From Eunapius fragilis (Eukaryota > Porifera > Demospongiae > Spongillida > Spongillidae), in the NCBI GenBank assembly GCA_963681505.1, contig OY811990.1:3301165-3365164 (forward strand): a stretch of DNA of 64,000 nucleotides, read 5' to 3'. The position numbers and the translations under genes were made by a program. The stretch's first letter is position 1. Each line of letters begins with the position of its first letter. The notes below the pieces were generated by a model. That model searched no databases and had not been told where the DNA came from. It worked only from the letters and a program-made list of their open reading frames with translations. Positions 56,480 through 64,000 of the stretch are shown piece by piece.

Positions 56480-56579
56480 TTAGGGTCTGGGATTTCGAGT
56501 CGCTAGCGCTTGTACCATCTGGAATGTAAACAAACAATTATCGCTTGACCACATCCGATAATTATCAAGCTTATTAAAG

Positions 56580-56835
56580 CTATGGCGACGGTATGGACCC
56601 CGTATCAGTCAAAGGCGACACGCAAATCACAATTGAAGACCTTGTCTTTCCACGAAGGTGGTCGTAAACGTACGGTAACAGAATATAACATAGAGTTTTA
56701 CCGTATCCTGTTGGCAAAATAACAAAACAATCACGGCCATATACAAAGCTACATATAGCCTCCTTCTGCTTGTCCTTCAATGTCTCCACTTTCAGTTCTG
56801 TCATCGCGAAACGCATAGCTTGTTCGACCGTATCC
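56580..56835 (-). pseudogene. RecQ-like helicase fragment with Walker A, copy 1
   Basis: The minus strand reads EQAMRFAMTELKVETLKDKQ, then KEAICSFVYGRDCFVILPTG, YGKTLCYILLPYVYDHLRGK and SSIVICVSPL. This covers RecQ motif 0 (LKxxQxEAIxxFVxGxD), motif I (LPTGYGKT, the ATP-binding loop) and motif Ia (VSPL). Then the text departs to TDTGSIPSP and stops. DEAH box and later motifs are missing, so it cannot be an active helicase. It is collinear with copy 2 up to about YDHLR. Confidence 0.75.
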
Positions 56836-57199
56836 ATACTTACACGTAGTGTGTGGGTCTGGGTCGAGCAATGTTTATGTACATACGTCATAATTAAAGT
56901 GCGCACGAATTCCAGCGTTTGGTACACTTCCGCCCCATACGAAATACCAGACCTATATGAGCGTGTTTATACATTATGCGATAAACATTGCGTCATATTG
57001 GTCTGGGGCCGAGACTAATATGTCCCCCCCTGCCCCCCCCCTCGCTACGCCATTGAGTGAATACTAATGACGGAACCTCAAATAGGAAAATGCCCATGGT
57101 TTAATTTGCATGTGCGTTCCGCCGTTTTTTGTGCTATTAGTCTAGTAATCCAGACTACTGTAGGTATGGCATCATGAGTAAGCCAAGGTACCACTGGTT

Positions 57200-57923
57200 T
57201 AGTCTCGGCCCCAGACCAATATGACGCAGTGTTTATCGCATAATGTACAAACACGCTCATATAGGTCTGGTGTTTCGTATGGGGCGGAAGTGTACCAAAC
57301 GCTGGAATTCGTGCGCACTTTAATTATGACGTATGTACATAAACATTGCTCGACCCAGACCCACATACTACGTGTAAGTATGAACAAGCTATGCGTTTCG
57401 CGATGACAGAACTGAAAGTGGAGACATTGAAGGACAAGAAGAAGTACGCTATATTTTGCTTTGTAAATGGCCGTGATTGTTTTGTTATTTTGCCAACAGG
57501 ATACGGTAAAACTCTATGTTATGTTACCGTACGTTTACGACCACCTTCGTGAAGGGCAACTACTTTATCTAAGGCTAAGTAGCATAAACGACATATATAG
57601 CTTTAGTCCAACCCTTAATTACTTCCACAAATCTCAGGAGCTAAATATGCCCACTCTTTGCCAATTAGTTGGAGCAAACAATTGGTGTGGGCAGCATCGC
57701 GAGTCAGTACTCTGCGGTTTCTGTGGTTCCACACAACGTCTCCACAACACCTACACTGATACATGTACGGGGTCCATACCGTCGCCATAGCTTTAATAAA
57801 CTTGATAATTATCAGATGTGGCCAAGCGATAATTGTTTGTTTACATTCCAGATGGTACAAGCGCTAGCGACTCGAAATCCCAGACCCTAACACGTGAAGT
57901 GTTAGGGTCTGGGGACGAGACTA
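57200..57923 (+). mobile_element. TAGTCTCG-family element with RecQ-like cargo, copy 2
   Basis: Exact 9-bp duplications CCACTGGTT flank it (57,191-57,199 and 57,924-57,932). The left end TAGTCTCGGCCCCAGACC and right end GGTCTGGGGACGAGACTA match the two ends of copy 1 in opposite order. At the right end a TTAGGGTCTGG...AGACCCTAA hairpin is present. It includes about 200 bp of internal sequence (roughly 57,555-57,765) absent from copy 1. Confidence 0.9.
57370..57552 (+). pseudogene. RecQ-like helicase fragment with Walker A, copy 2
   Basis: The frame reads EQAMRFAMTELKVETLKDKK, then KYAIFCFVNGRDCFVILPTG and YGKTLCYV, then is shifted; the neighbouring frame continues MLPYVYDHLREGQ. Motif 0 and motif I are kept, everything after is lost. 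The fragment ends at about the same point as copy 1, suggesting both derive from one captured or deleted ancestor. Confidence 0.7.
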
Positions 57924-57967
57924 CCACTGGTTGCCGTGTCATCTGGGGAAGGTTCACATGTTATTTG

Positions 57968-58308
57968 GTGTCCTAACTATTATTGGTTATTGCAATTAGT
58001 AATAATTGTTAACGCCCCCTTGCTCGTTAACGACTGCGCTTTGAGATGAATACGAAGATATGTGCCTATTTCGCATTGTATGGATGGATCAATGGATCAC
58101 AATTATCGAATGCAGCAGGATATCCCCCAATATGCACCCTATAGGATCCGTTCGCTGTGATTACCTTTACCTGCTACATTCATTCGATGGGATGCAAAAT
58201 AGAGGCACTTTGTACGCATCTCAAAGCGCAGTGCACTTTAGGCTTAATGTAAGGGGGTTAACGAGACCTAATGATTACAATTAACAATGACCAAACTAAT
58301 AGGACACC
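57968..58308. mobile_element. ~340-bp MITE (GGTGTCCTA ends)
   Basis: Left GGTGTCCTAACTATTATTGG and right CCAAACTAATAGGACACC are imperfect inverted repeats. A second inner pair, CTGCGCTTTGAGATG and CATCTCAAAGCGCAG, is perfect. No coding capacity. Target duplication is unclear. Confidence 0.7.
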
Positions 58309-58325
58309 TATAAACATGGCAGCGA

Positions 58326-58370
58326 GTAGTCTGGGGACCCTAGGATGATGCTAGGGTCACCAGACTAGGT
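58326..58370. repeat. Short hairpin TAGTCTGGGGACCCTAG
   Basis: Arms of 17 bp around a GATGATG loop, with one or two mismatches. It may be a minimal MITE with TAGTCTGG ends. It is too short and CG-poor at the critical positions to assign to the TAGTCTCG family. Confidence 0.6.
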
Positions 58371-58371
58371 G

Positions 58372-59008
58372 GCGAGTAAGTCTATGTGAGTGTGAACTAT
58401 CCTGGGATGACACTGCAATCCCTCTATAAACCCCTGTATATGGATAGATAGTTTTTATTTATGCAATAGAGGGAAAGTATAGCTGGAGTTAGTAGCACGT
58501 ATGAAATTGCTAAAAGGACAAAACCCACCTCTCCCTCACACCACCCACCACCACTATCAACCACCACCACCATCAACCACTCCTCTTCCACTACCACCAT
58601 CAACCACCCCTTTTCCACCCAATGTTTTGCAACATGAAATTCTTCCCCGAGATAAATGTACACCTATCTGTAAAATATTGCATTACAGTCAGAGTAATTT
58701 ATAATTAAAGGCACTAAGAGCCAATGGAACTGGAGAAAAATTATTGGTCCTGAATGCAAGACACACTCATAGAGCCTTATCCTGATTACTTTGCCTTTGA
58801 TAATCTTCCACTATTGAAAAATGCACATTAACTAGGCAGTGACGTAAACAAACGAATTGGACATTAGTTTGAAATAAGATGTTAACCAATTTTACTTCAT
58901 TGTGTACTGTTAGTTTAGGTCTTTAATGTCTATTGTCCAGAATGTTCACCCATGTGTACAATTGTACACCCGGGTGCACAGCTAACAACGTTTTTGCCGT
59001 TCAGTCTA
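58372..59008. other. Non-coding stretch with CCA-rich tract
   Basis: A CCACCA/TCAACC simple-sequence tract lies near 58,540-58,620; the proline-rich frames there are artefacts. Nothing else was recognised. Confidence 0.5.
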
Positions 59009-59477
59009 CGAAGGGACCAAAGACTACAGACACATAGTGCAAGTCCTTTTAGGTATGGACCGAGATATCTACATGTATGCCTTAAATCTTTATATTACTT
59101 GTACACCATGCCGTTTAAATGCACCTATCCATTACCTTCCACGCTGTACGTGGTACATTAAATGTGCCACAAAAGGTTCAGGCCGTTTCGAATGTTTTAA
59201 ACTACGCTTTTTATCAGGTACCATGACGGCAAATAGCTGTTTTAAAAAACCCCAGCTATTTGCTGTCATTTTAGCTAAAATAAAGACGTAGTTTAAACCT
59301 TCGGAATGGCCCGAACCTTTTGTTGCACATTCAATGTACCGTGCGGAAGGTAATGGATACTGTAGGTCCACTTAACGGCATGGTGTACAAGAAGCATAAC
59401 GATTTAAGGAGTAGGTATCAAGCTTAAAAGGACTTGCACTGCGTGTCTGTAGTTTTCAGTGTTCTTAGGTCCCTTCG
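59009..59477. mobile_element. 469-bp foldback element (imperfect palindrome)
   Basis: Outer ends CGAAGGGACC and GGTCCCTTCG. Matching arm segments include CATAGTGCAAGTCCTTTTA with TAAAAGGACTTGCACTGCG, TACACCATGCCGTT with AACGGCATGGTGTA, and GACGGCAAATAGCTG with CAGCTATTTGCTGTC. The symmetry centre is near 59,243, with about 230-bp arms and very little loop. No coding capacity. Confidence 0.85.
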
Positions 59478-59479
59478 GG

Positions 59480-60310
59480 TGTACGATACATTCAGACTAA
59501 TAGAAATTAAGGTTCTGTCAATATTTTTACTGATAGCCACATCTCTTCTTCAAGATTACATACTACATGTAGCACATGTCACTACCACAATTTTACTTAG
59601 CTGTCTTGAATTCAAGGCCTCTGTAGGGTTTTTGTGAAGCTGATAAGGAATGACTTCTGGTTCTTTAGCTAACTATGGGAACTTAGCTTAATAGTAGTAG
59701 ACAGGGAGTTTTTTTAACACTGGTTCATAATACTTCAGACATCTTTTGGAACTGCCTTTACACTTGCCGCATGGCTTCTAAGTTCTTCAGCAACATGTAT
59801 GATAGCTGTGAGATCTTAGAAGGTAATTAAGTACAAAGTGAGTGTTTTTGAGCAGCTGATAACTTTGCACATACTGAAAGAAACCGACTTCTTAAACTTC
59901 TGGTTCAATTTTGCATCACTCAAGTGGTGGTAATCAAATAGATAACTATTAGTTACACATGAATGTCTTGAGGTAACTTATGGCGCTTCTGAGAACACAA
60001 TTGCTTCTTTAAGTCTTAAATAAGCAGTACCCAATTAATGGGAGGGTGAGAGGAGGGTCTTTGGACCGCTAAGAGCACTATTGAGATAATGATTGCTTTA
60101 ACCTTTCCTGGCTTTTAGTATGATGGATGATCTTGGATAAACAGTAGACATGGGTCTTTTAGTAGCTTATAAGTATTATACCTGCTTTTAAACTTGCTTG
60201 CCTCAAACCTAGCTTAGAGACTTTAAATAAACAGTGCACATAGGATGTCTGTTTTGAAAGCCCTGTAGCTGATGTGGCCAAATACAGTGGGTATACTGGT
60301 ATGGAAGATT
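59480..60310. other. Non-coding stretch
   Basis: Nothing recognised apart from faint similarity to the tandem units that start at about 60,310. Confidence 0.4.
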
Positions 60311-60618
60311 GATTAGGCTAGCATCTGTGTGTGTGTGTTGTGCATATGTGTGTGTGTGTGTTGTGCATATGTGTGTGTGTGTTTGTGTGTGTGATGCATT
60401 TACATTTGTCTACAGAGCCAAGTGACTTATGATACATGTATTCTTTTGATTTGCTGAAACCTCAATATTAATTTAGGCCCAAAAGTGTTTTTCCCATGTG
60501 AGGCTTATCTTGAGGTCTGGTTTGTAAGCACTGTAGTTAATGAAGGCCAAGGTCAGTGGGTATTCCTATTGGGGTATTGAAGAGCATAGGGGCTAGCCCC
60601 CATCCACCCTGTGTGTAT

Positions 60619-60656
<38 letters not shown>

Positions 60657-61061
60657 TACATTTACATGTGTTAGAAAACAAAGTGTACACCTTTTGATTT
60701 GCTGAAGCCTCAAATTAATTTAGGCCCAACAGGGGAATTCCTGTTGCTCCCATGTGATGCTTACCTTTGAGGTCTGGTTATTAAGCATTCCTATTCTTAT
60801 ATTGAAGAGCACAGTGTCTATTGCCCCTCCCCAATCCTCTGTGCTTGTGTGTGTGTGTGTGTGTGTGATAAATTTTATGTGTATAGATAACAAAGTGTAT
60901 ACTTTTGATTTGCTGAAACCATTTAGGCCCAAAAGGGGGAGTGTTTTCCCATGTGATGCTTATCTTTGAGGTCTGGTTTGTAAGGGCTATAGTTAATGTA
61001 GGCCAAGGTCAGTAGGCATTCCTATTCTGATATTGAGGAGCATAAAAGGACTAGCCCCCAC

Positions 61062-61101
<40 letters not shown>

Positions 61102-61295
61102 ATGCATGTAATTAACCAAGTGAAGTATGATACATGCATGCTTACTTTTGAGTTGCTGAAACCTCAAAATTAATTTGGGGTCAAAAGGGGGGAGTGTTAT
61201 CCCATGTGATGCTTATCTTTGAGGTCTGGTTTGTAAGCATTCCTATTCTTGTATTGAAGAGCACAGTGTCTATTGCCCCTCCCCAACCCTCTGTG

Positions 61296-61359
<64 letters not shown>

Positions 61360-61539
61360 TGTGATATATTTACATGTGTATAGATAACACTTTTGATTTG
61401 CTGAAGCCTCAAATTAATTTAGGCCCAACAGGGGAGTGTTGCTCCCATGTGATGCTTACCTTTGAGGTCTGGTTTTTAAGCATTCCTATTCTAATATTGA
61501 AGAGCACAGGGGCTATTGCCCCTCCCCAATCCTCTGTGC

Positions 61540-61611
<72 letters not shown>

Positions 61612-62021
61612 TAAATATACATGTGTATAGATAACTAAGTGTATACTTTTGATTTGCTGAAATTAATTTAGGCCCAAAATTTTTCCCATGTGATGCTTAT
61701 CTTTGAGGTCTGTTTGTAAGGGCTATAGTTAATGTAGGCCAAGGTCAGTAGGCATTCCTATTCTGATATTGAAGAGCATAAAAGGGCTAGCCCCACCCAC
61801 CCTGTGTGTGTGTGTGGGATGCATGTACATTTGTCTAGAGAACCAAGTGAAGTATGATACATGCATGCTTACTTTTGAGTTGCTGAAACCTCAAAATTAA
61901 TTTAGGCCCAAAAGGGGGGAGTGTTTTCCCATGTGATGCTTATCTTTGAGGTCTGGTTTGTAAGCATTCCTATTCTTGTATTGAAGAGCAGTGTCTATTG
62001 CCCCTCCCCAATCCTCTGTGC

Positions 62022-62085
<64 letters not shown>

Positions 62086-62512
62086 TAAATTTACATGTGT
62101 ATAGATAACAAAGTGTATACTTTTGATTTGCTGAAATTAATTTAGGCCCAAAATGGGGAGTGTTTTCTCATGTGATGCTTATCTTTGAGGTCTGTTTGTA
62201 AGGGCTATAGTTAATGTAGGCCAAGGTCAGTAGGCATTCCTATTCTGATATTGAAGAGCATAAAAGGGCTAGCCCCCACCCTGTGTGTGTGTGTGTGTGT
62301 GTGTGTGGGATGCATGTACATTTGTCTAGAGAACCAAGTGAAGTATGATACATGCATGCTTACTTTCGAGTTGCTGAAACCTCAAATTAATTTAGGCCCA
62401 ACAGGGGAGTCTTGCTCCCATGTGATGCTTATCTTTGAGGTCTGGTTATTAAGCATTCCTATTCTTATATTGAAGAGCACAGTTCTATTGCCCCTCCCCA
62501 ACCCTCTGTGCT

Positions 62513-62544
<32 letters not shown>

Positions 62545-62743
62545 TGTGTGATAAATTTACATGTGTATAGATAACACATTTGATTTTCTGAAACCTCAAA
62601 TTAATTTATGCCCAAAAGGGGGAGTGTTTTCCCATGTGATGCTTATCTTTGAGGTCTGTTTGTAAGGGCTATAGTTAATGTAGGCCAAGGTCAGTAGGCA
62701 TTCCTATTCTGATATTGAAGAGCATAAAAGGGCTAGCTCCCAC

Positions 62744-62783
<40 letters not shown>

Positions 62784-63010
62784 ATGCATGTACATTTGTC
62801 TAGAGAACCAAGTGAAGTATGTGAAACCTCAACATTAATTTAGGCCCAAAAGTGTTTTTCCCATGTGATGCCTACCTTGAGGTCTGGTTTGTAAGCACTG
62901 TAGTTAATGAAGGCCAAGGTCAGTAGGCATTCCTATTCTGAGATTGAAGAGCATAAAAGGGCTAGCCCCACCCACCCTGTGTGTGTGTGTGTGTGTGTGT
63001 GTATGTGAAG
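60310..63010. repeat. ~12 tandem ~230-bp units joined by (TG)n
   Basis: Each unit after the TG tract has ACATGTGTATAGATAAC, CTTTTGATTTGCTGAAACCT, TTAATTTAGGCCCAAAAGGG, CCCATGTGATGCTTATCTTT, GAGGTCTGGTTTGTAAG, CATTCCTATTCTTATATTGA, AGAGCACAGTGTCTATTGCC and CCTCTGTGCTTG, then TG again. Two unit types alternate, one with a TATAGTTAATGTAGGCCAAG insert and one without. TG tract length ranges from about 7 to over 30 repeats. Confidence 0.9.
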
Positions 63011-63011
63011 C

Positions 63012-63115
63012 ACGTTTTGTGGGTTCGAATCCTGGTGTGGTCAAATTTTTTTCTTTTTTTTCTCTTCGAATGCAACGGTGGAGACACTTATTTTGGGTTC
63101 GAATCCTGGTGAGGT
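63012..63115 (+). repeat. Two tRNA-like B-box segments (SINE-like)
   Basis: GGGTTCGAATCCTGGTG occurs at 63,019 and again at 63,094, each followed by a T-rich run. GGTTCGAATCC is the RNA polymerase III B box of tRNAs. No A box, anticodon arm or paired acceptor stem could be built, so this is a SINE or tRNA fragment, not a tRNA gene. Confidence 0.5.
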
Positions 63116-63269
63116 CGAATTTTTCCCTTCATCCTTTTTTTTTTCTTCTTAGCAATTCTATCAAATGATGTTGTCTGTGTTATAGTATTAACTTTTATTC
63201 ATGGGATTTTTTTTTTAGCTTGCATGGCAGTCAATGATATACCCTATACGGGCGGCTGTAATTTCGTCA

Positions 63270-63410
63270 CGCTGACGAGGGGGAGGGGGGTATCAGCCAG
63301 TGTGACGATGTATATATTAAGCATACATCAGTATGGGATAATGTGTGACGAGGGGAGGGGGGGGGTCCATATTGGTCAAAAATAGCATGACGTAATTTAT
63401 GAACGGCCCC
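63270..63410 (-). mobile_element. GGGGCCGTTCATAAA-type element end
   Basis: Inverse of 24,534-24,650. It ends TTTATGAACGGCCCC, with CATCGTCACACTGGCTGAT in the same relative place. The partner end was not found in the window. Confidence 0.65.
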
Positions 63411-63559
63411 ATAGGCACGCAATTGTTACGTTTAACAGCTGTTACGCATTGTAATTAGTTTGCAGTTAGGCGTTAAAATTTGGCCTGAGTCGCCTGACGT
63501 AGAGTGCAACTGCTTCAATAGGGATATATACTGCAAGCAAAGCTGCAACAAGCAAACTA

Positions 63560-63885
63560 GTTTTTTATAAACCCGTGACCCATGTATAACTTGCATACCA
63601 TGTATTCGATTATTTTGCTCTTTGTTGCTATCTAACTAGAATGCAATGACAGTAATTTTAAAACTGTTTGCTTTAAGTGAACAGAAAAGCTTGTGTTTTT
63701 ACTTGTTCTTAGGCCAATTCTTGTTGGGAGAGTATAAATCGGGGTAGGAATGGTTTTGAAGTGCGCACATTATGCCAATTGCTTTTGAATTACCTGGAAG
63801 GACATCTCCAGGTGTCAGATATATGAATAAAGCATGATACTGATGTAGTGATCATTACGTAGTATGGAATGTTATTTTTAAGAGT
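63560..63885 (+). repeat. Diverged copy of the CGACCCG block
   Basis: It follows 24,710-25,050 and 25,640-25,980 in order (ACCCGTGACCCATGTATAAC, TTTGCTCTTTGTTGCTATC, CTTTAAGTGAACAGAAAAG, GGTAGGAATGGTTTTGAAG, CTGGAAGGACATCTCCAGGT), but lacks the (CGT)n tract and has many substitutions. Confidence 0.7.
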
Positions 63886-64000
63886 TCCCAAAAAATGGGA
63901 TTTTTTCATGCATAGAGTATCTGTGTTGCTGCAGCATTGTGTTGTGTGTCAAGTGATGGTGTAACCCAAACTTTGCCTAGTTGGAATTAATTGTCAGCAT

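Larger units (their letters stand above)
56293..57017 (-). mobile_element. TAGTCTCG-family element with RecQ-like cargo, copy 1
   Basis: Exact 9-bp duplications ATATGTCCC flank it (56,284-56,292 and 57,018-57,026). The ends are TAGTCTCGTCCCCAGACC and GGTCTGGGGCCGAGACTA. Subterminal sequence differs between the two ends, unlike in the PIGN copies with long symmetric ends. A 152-bp foldback MITE is inserted near the left end. It lies opposite in orientation to copy 2 at 57,200. Confidence 0.9.
55578..57055. mobile_element. hAT-like element with exact 8-bp TSD AGTGAATA, nested in Merlin TIR
   Basis: AGTGAATA flanks both sides (55,570-55,577 and 57,056-57,063). The ends are CAGTGGCGTAG and CTACGCCATTG (inverted, one mismatch). 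The sequence outside the duplications joins perfectly into the Merlin-type terminal repeat. It contains poly-C, two GCAGCGAGGGTTGGTAGGCA units and the nested RecQ-carrying element; without that it is about 0.75 kb. No hAT transposase was seen. Confidence 0.85.
53792..57094 (-). mobile_element. Merlin-type DNA transposon with ~350-bp TIRs, interrupted by nested elements
   Basis: The left end is GGCATTTTCCTATGTGAGGT and the right end is its inverse with one mismatch; CATGGTT lies outside both (53,785-53,791 and 57,095-57,101). The left repeat runs to about 54,142. The right repeat is split by the nested hAT-like element: 57,094-57,064, then 55,569 down to about 55,250. Without the nested DNA the element would be about 1.8 kb. 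Ends starting GG and a 7-8-bp duplication fit Merlin. It encodes the transposase at 54,053-54,853. Confidence 0.8.

Noticed and set aside
56580-57560. Functional RecQ helicase genes
   Set aside because: Both fragments stop after motif I or Ia. DEAH box, motifs III-VI and the RecQ C-terminal domains are absent.
63018-63120. A tRNA gene
   Set aside because: Only the T-arm/B-box text is present; no acceptor stem, D arm or anticodon arm can be paired around it.

Overview
The window is metazoan nuclear DNA, not bacterial. It has short coding exons with GT/AG borders, long non-coding stretches, CA/TG microsatellites, long poly-C/poly-G tracts, minisatellites and many nested DNA transposons. Three things suggest a marine invertebrate, most likely a demosponge: arrays of one-repeat ankyrin exons, a UIM+HECT ubiquitin ligase gene with a 48-bp intron, and a Merlin-type transposase. 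That placement is inference; nothing here is diagnostic.

0.3-23.7 kb: a minus-strand ankyrin-repeat locus built by tandem segmental duplication. Nearly every recognisable exon is 99 bp, phase 0/0, and encodes one 33-residue ankyrin repeat. One copy runs from about 23.65 to 15.7 kb, a second from about 12.1 to 2.8 kb, and a third partial copy from about 2.2 to 0.3 kb. A 47-bp minisatellite lies in the same intron of each copy, with about 2, 11 and 94 units. Small transposons inserted after the duplication, and in two cases the paralogous copy preserves the empty site.

24.5-32 kb: a transposon cluster. It holds a composite with GGGGCCGTTCATAAA ends and an internal ~0.92-kb tandem duplication, a near-perfect foldback element, and a Kolobok-like TTAA element with a broken P2X7-ballast-type cysteine domain. 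Also present are members of a TIR family (TAGTCTCG ends, 9-bp target duplications) that carry fragments of PIGN or of a RecQ-like helicase.

32-46 kb: a two-exon hypothetical gene, then a ~1.8-kb large inverted repeat (33.0-34.8 kb against 43.5-45.8 kb) around an 8.6-kb spacer. The spacer holds CA-linked tandem repeats, hAT-like elements and a clean 828-bp PIGN-carrying element. One arm contains a 5'-truncated retroelement 3' end that the other lacks.

46-58 kb: retroelement remnants, about 2.8 kb with nothing recognised, and the minus-strand UIM+HECT gene, damaged by apparent frame breaks and a C-lobe deletion. Next comes a four-level nest: foldback MITE (TSD TTA) in a RecQ-carrying TAGTCTCG element (9-bp TSD), in a hAT-like element (8-bp TSD), in the right terminal repeat of a defective Merlin-type element. 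A second RecQ-carrying copy sits just outside it.

58-64 kb: MITEs and a 469-bp palindrome, then about twelve ~230-bp units joined by (TG)n, tRNA-like B-box motifs and remnants of the 24-26 kb elements. The strongest candidate for something undescribed is the TAGTCTCG family: Pack-type, gene-fragment-carrying transposons in an animal genome.
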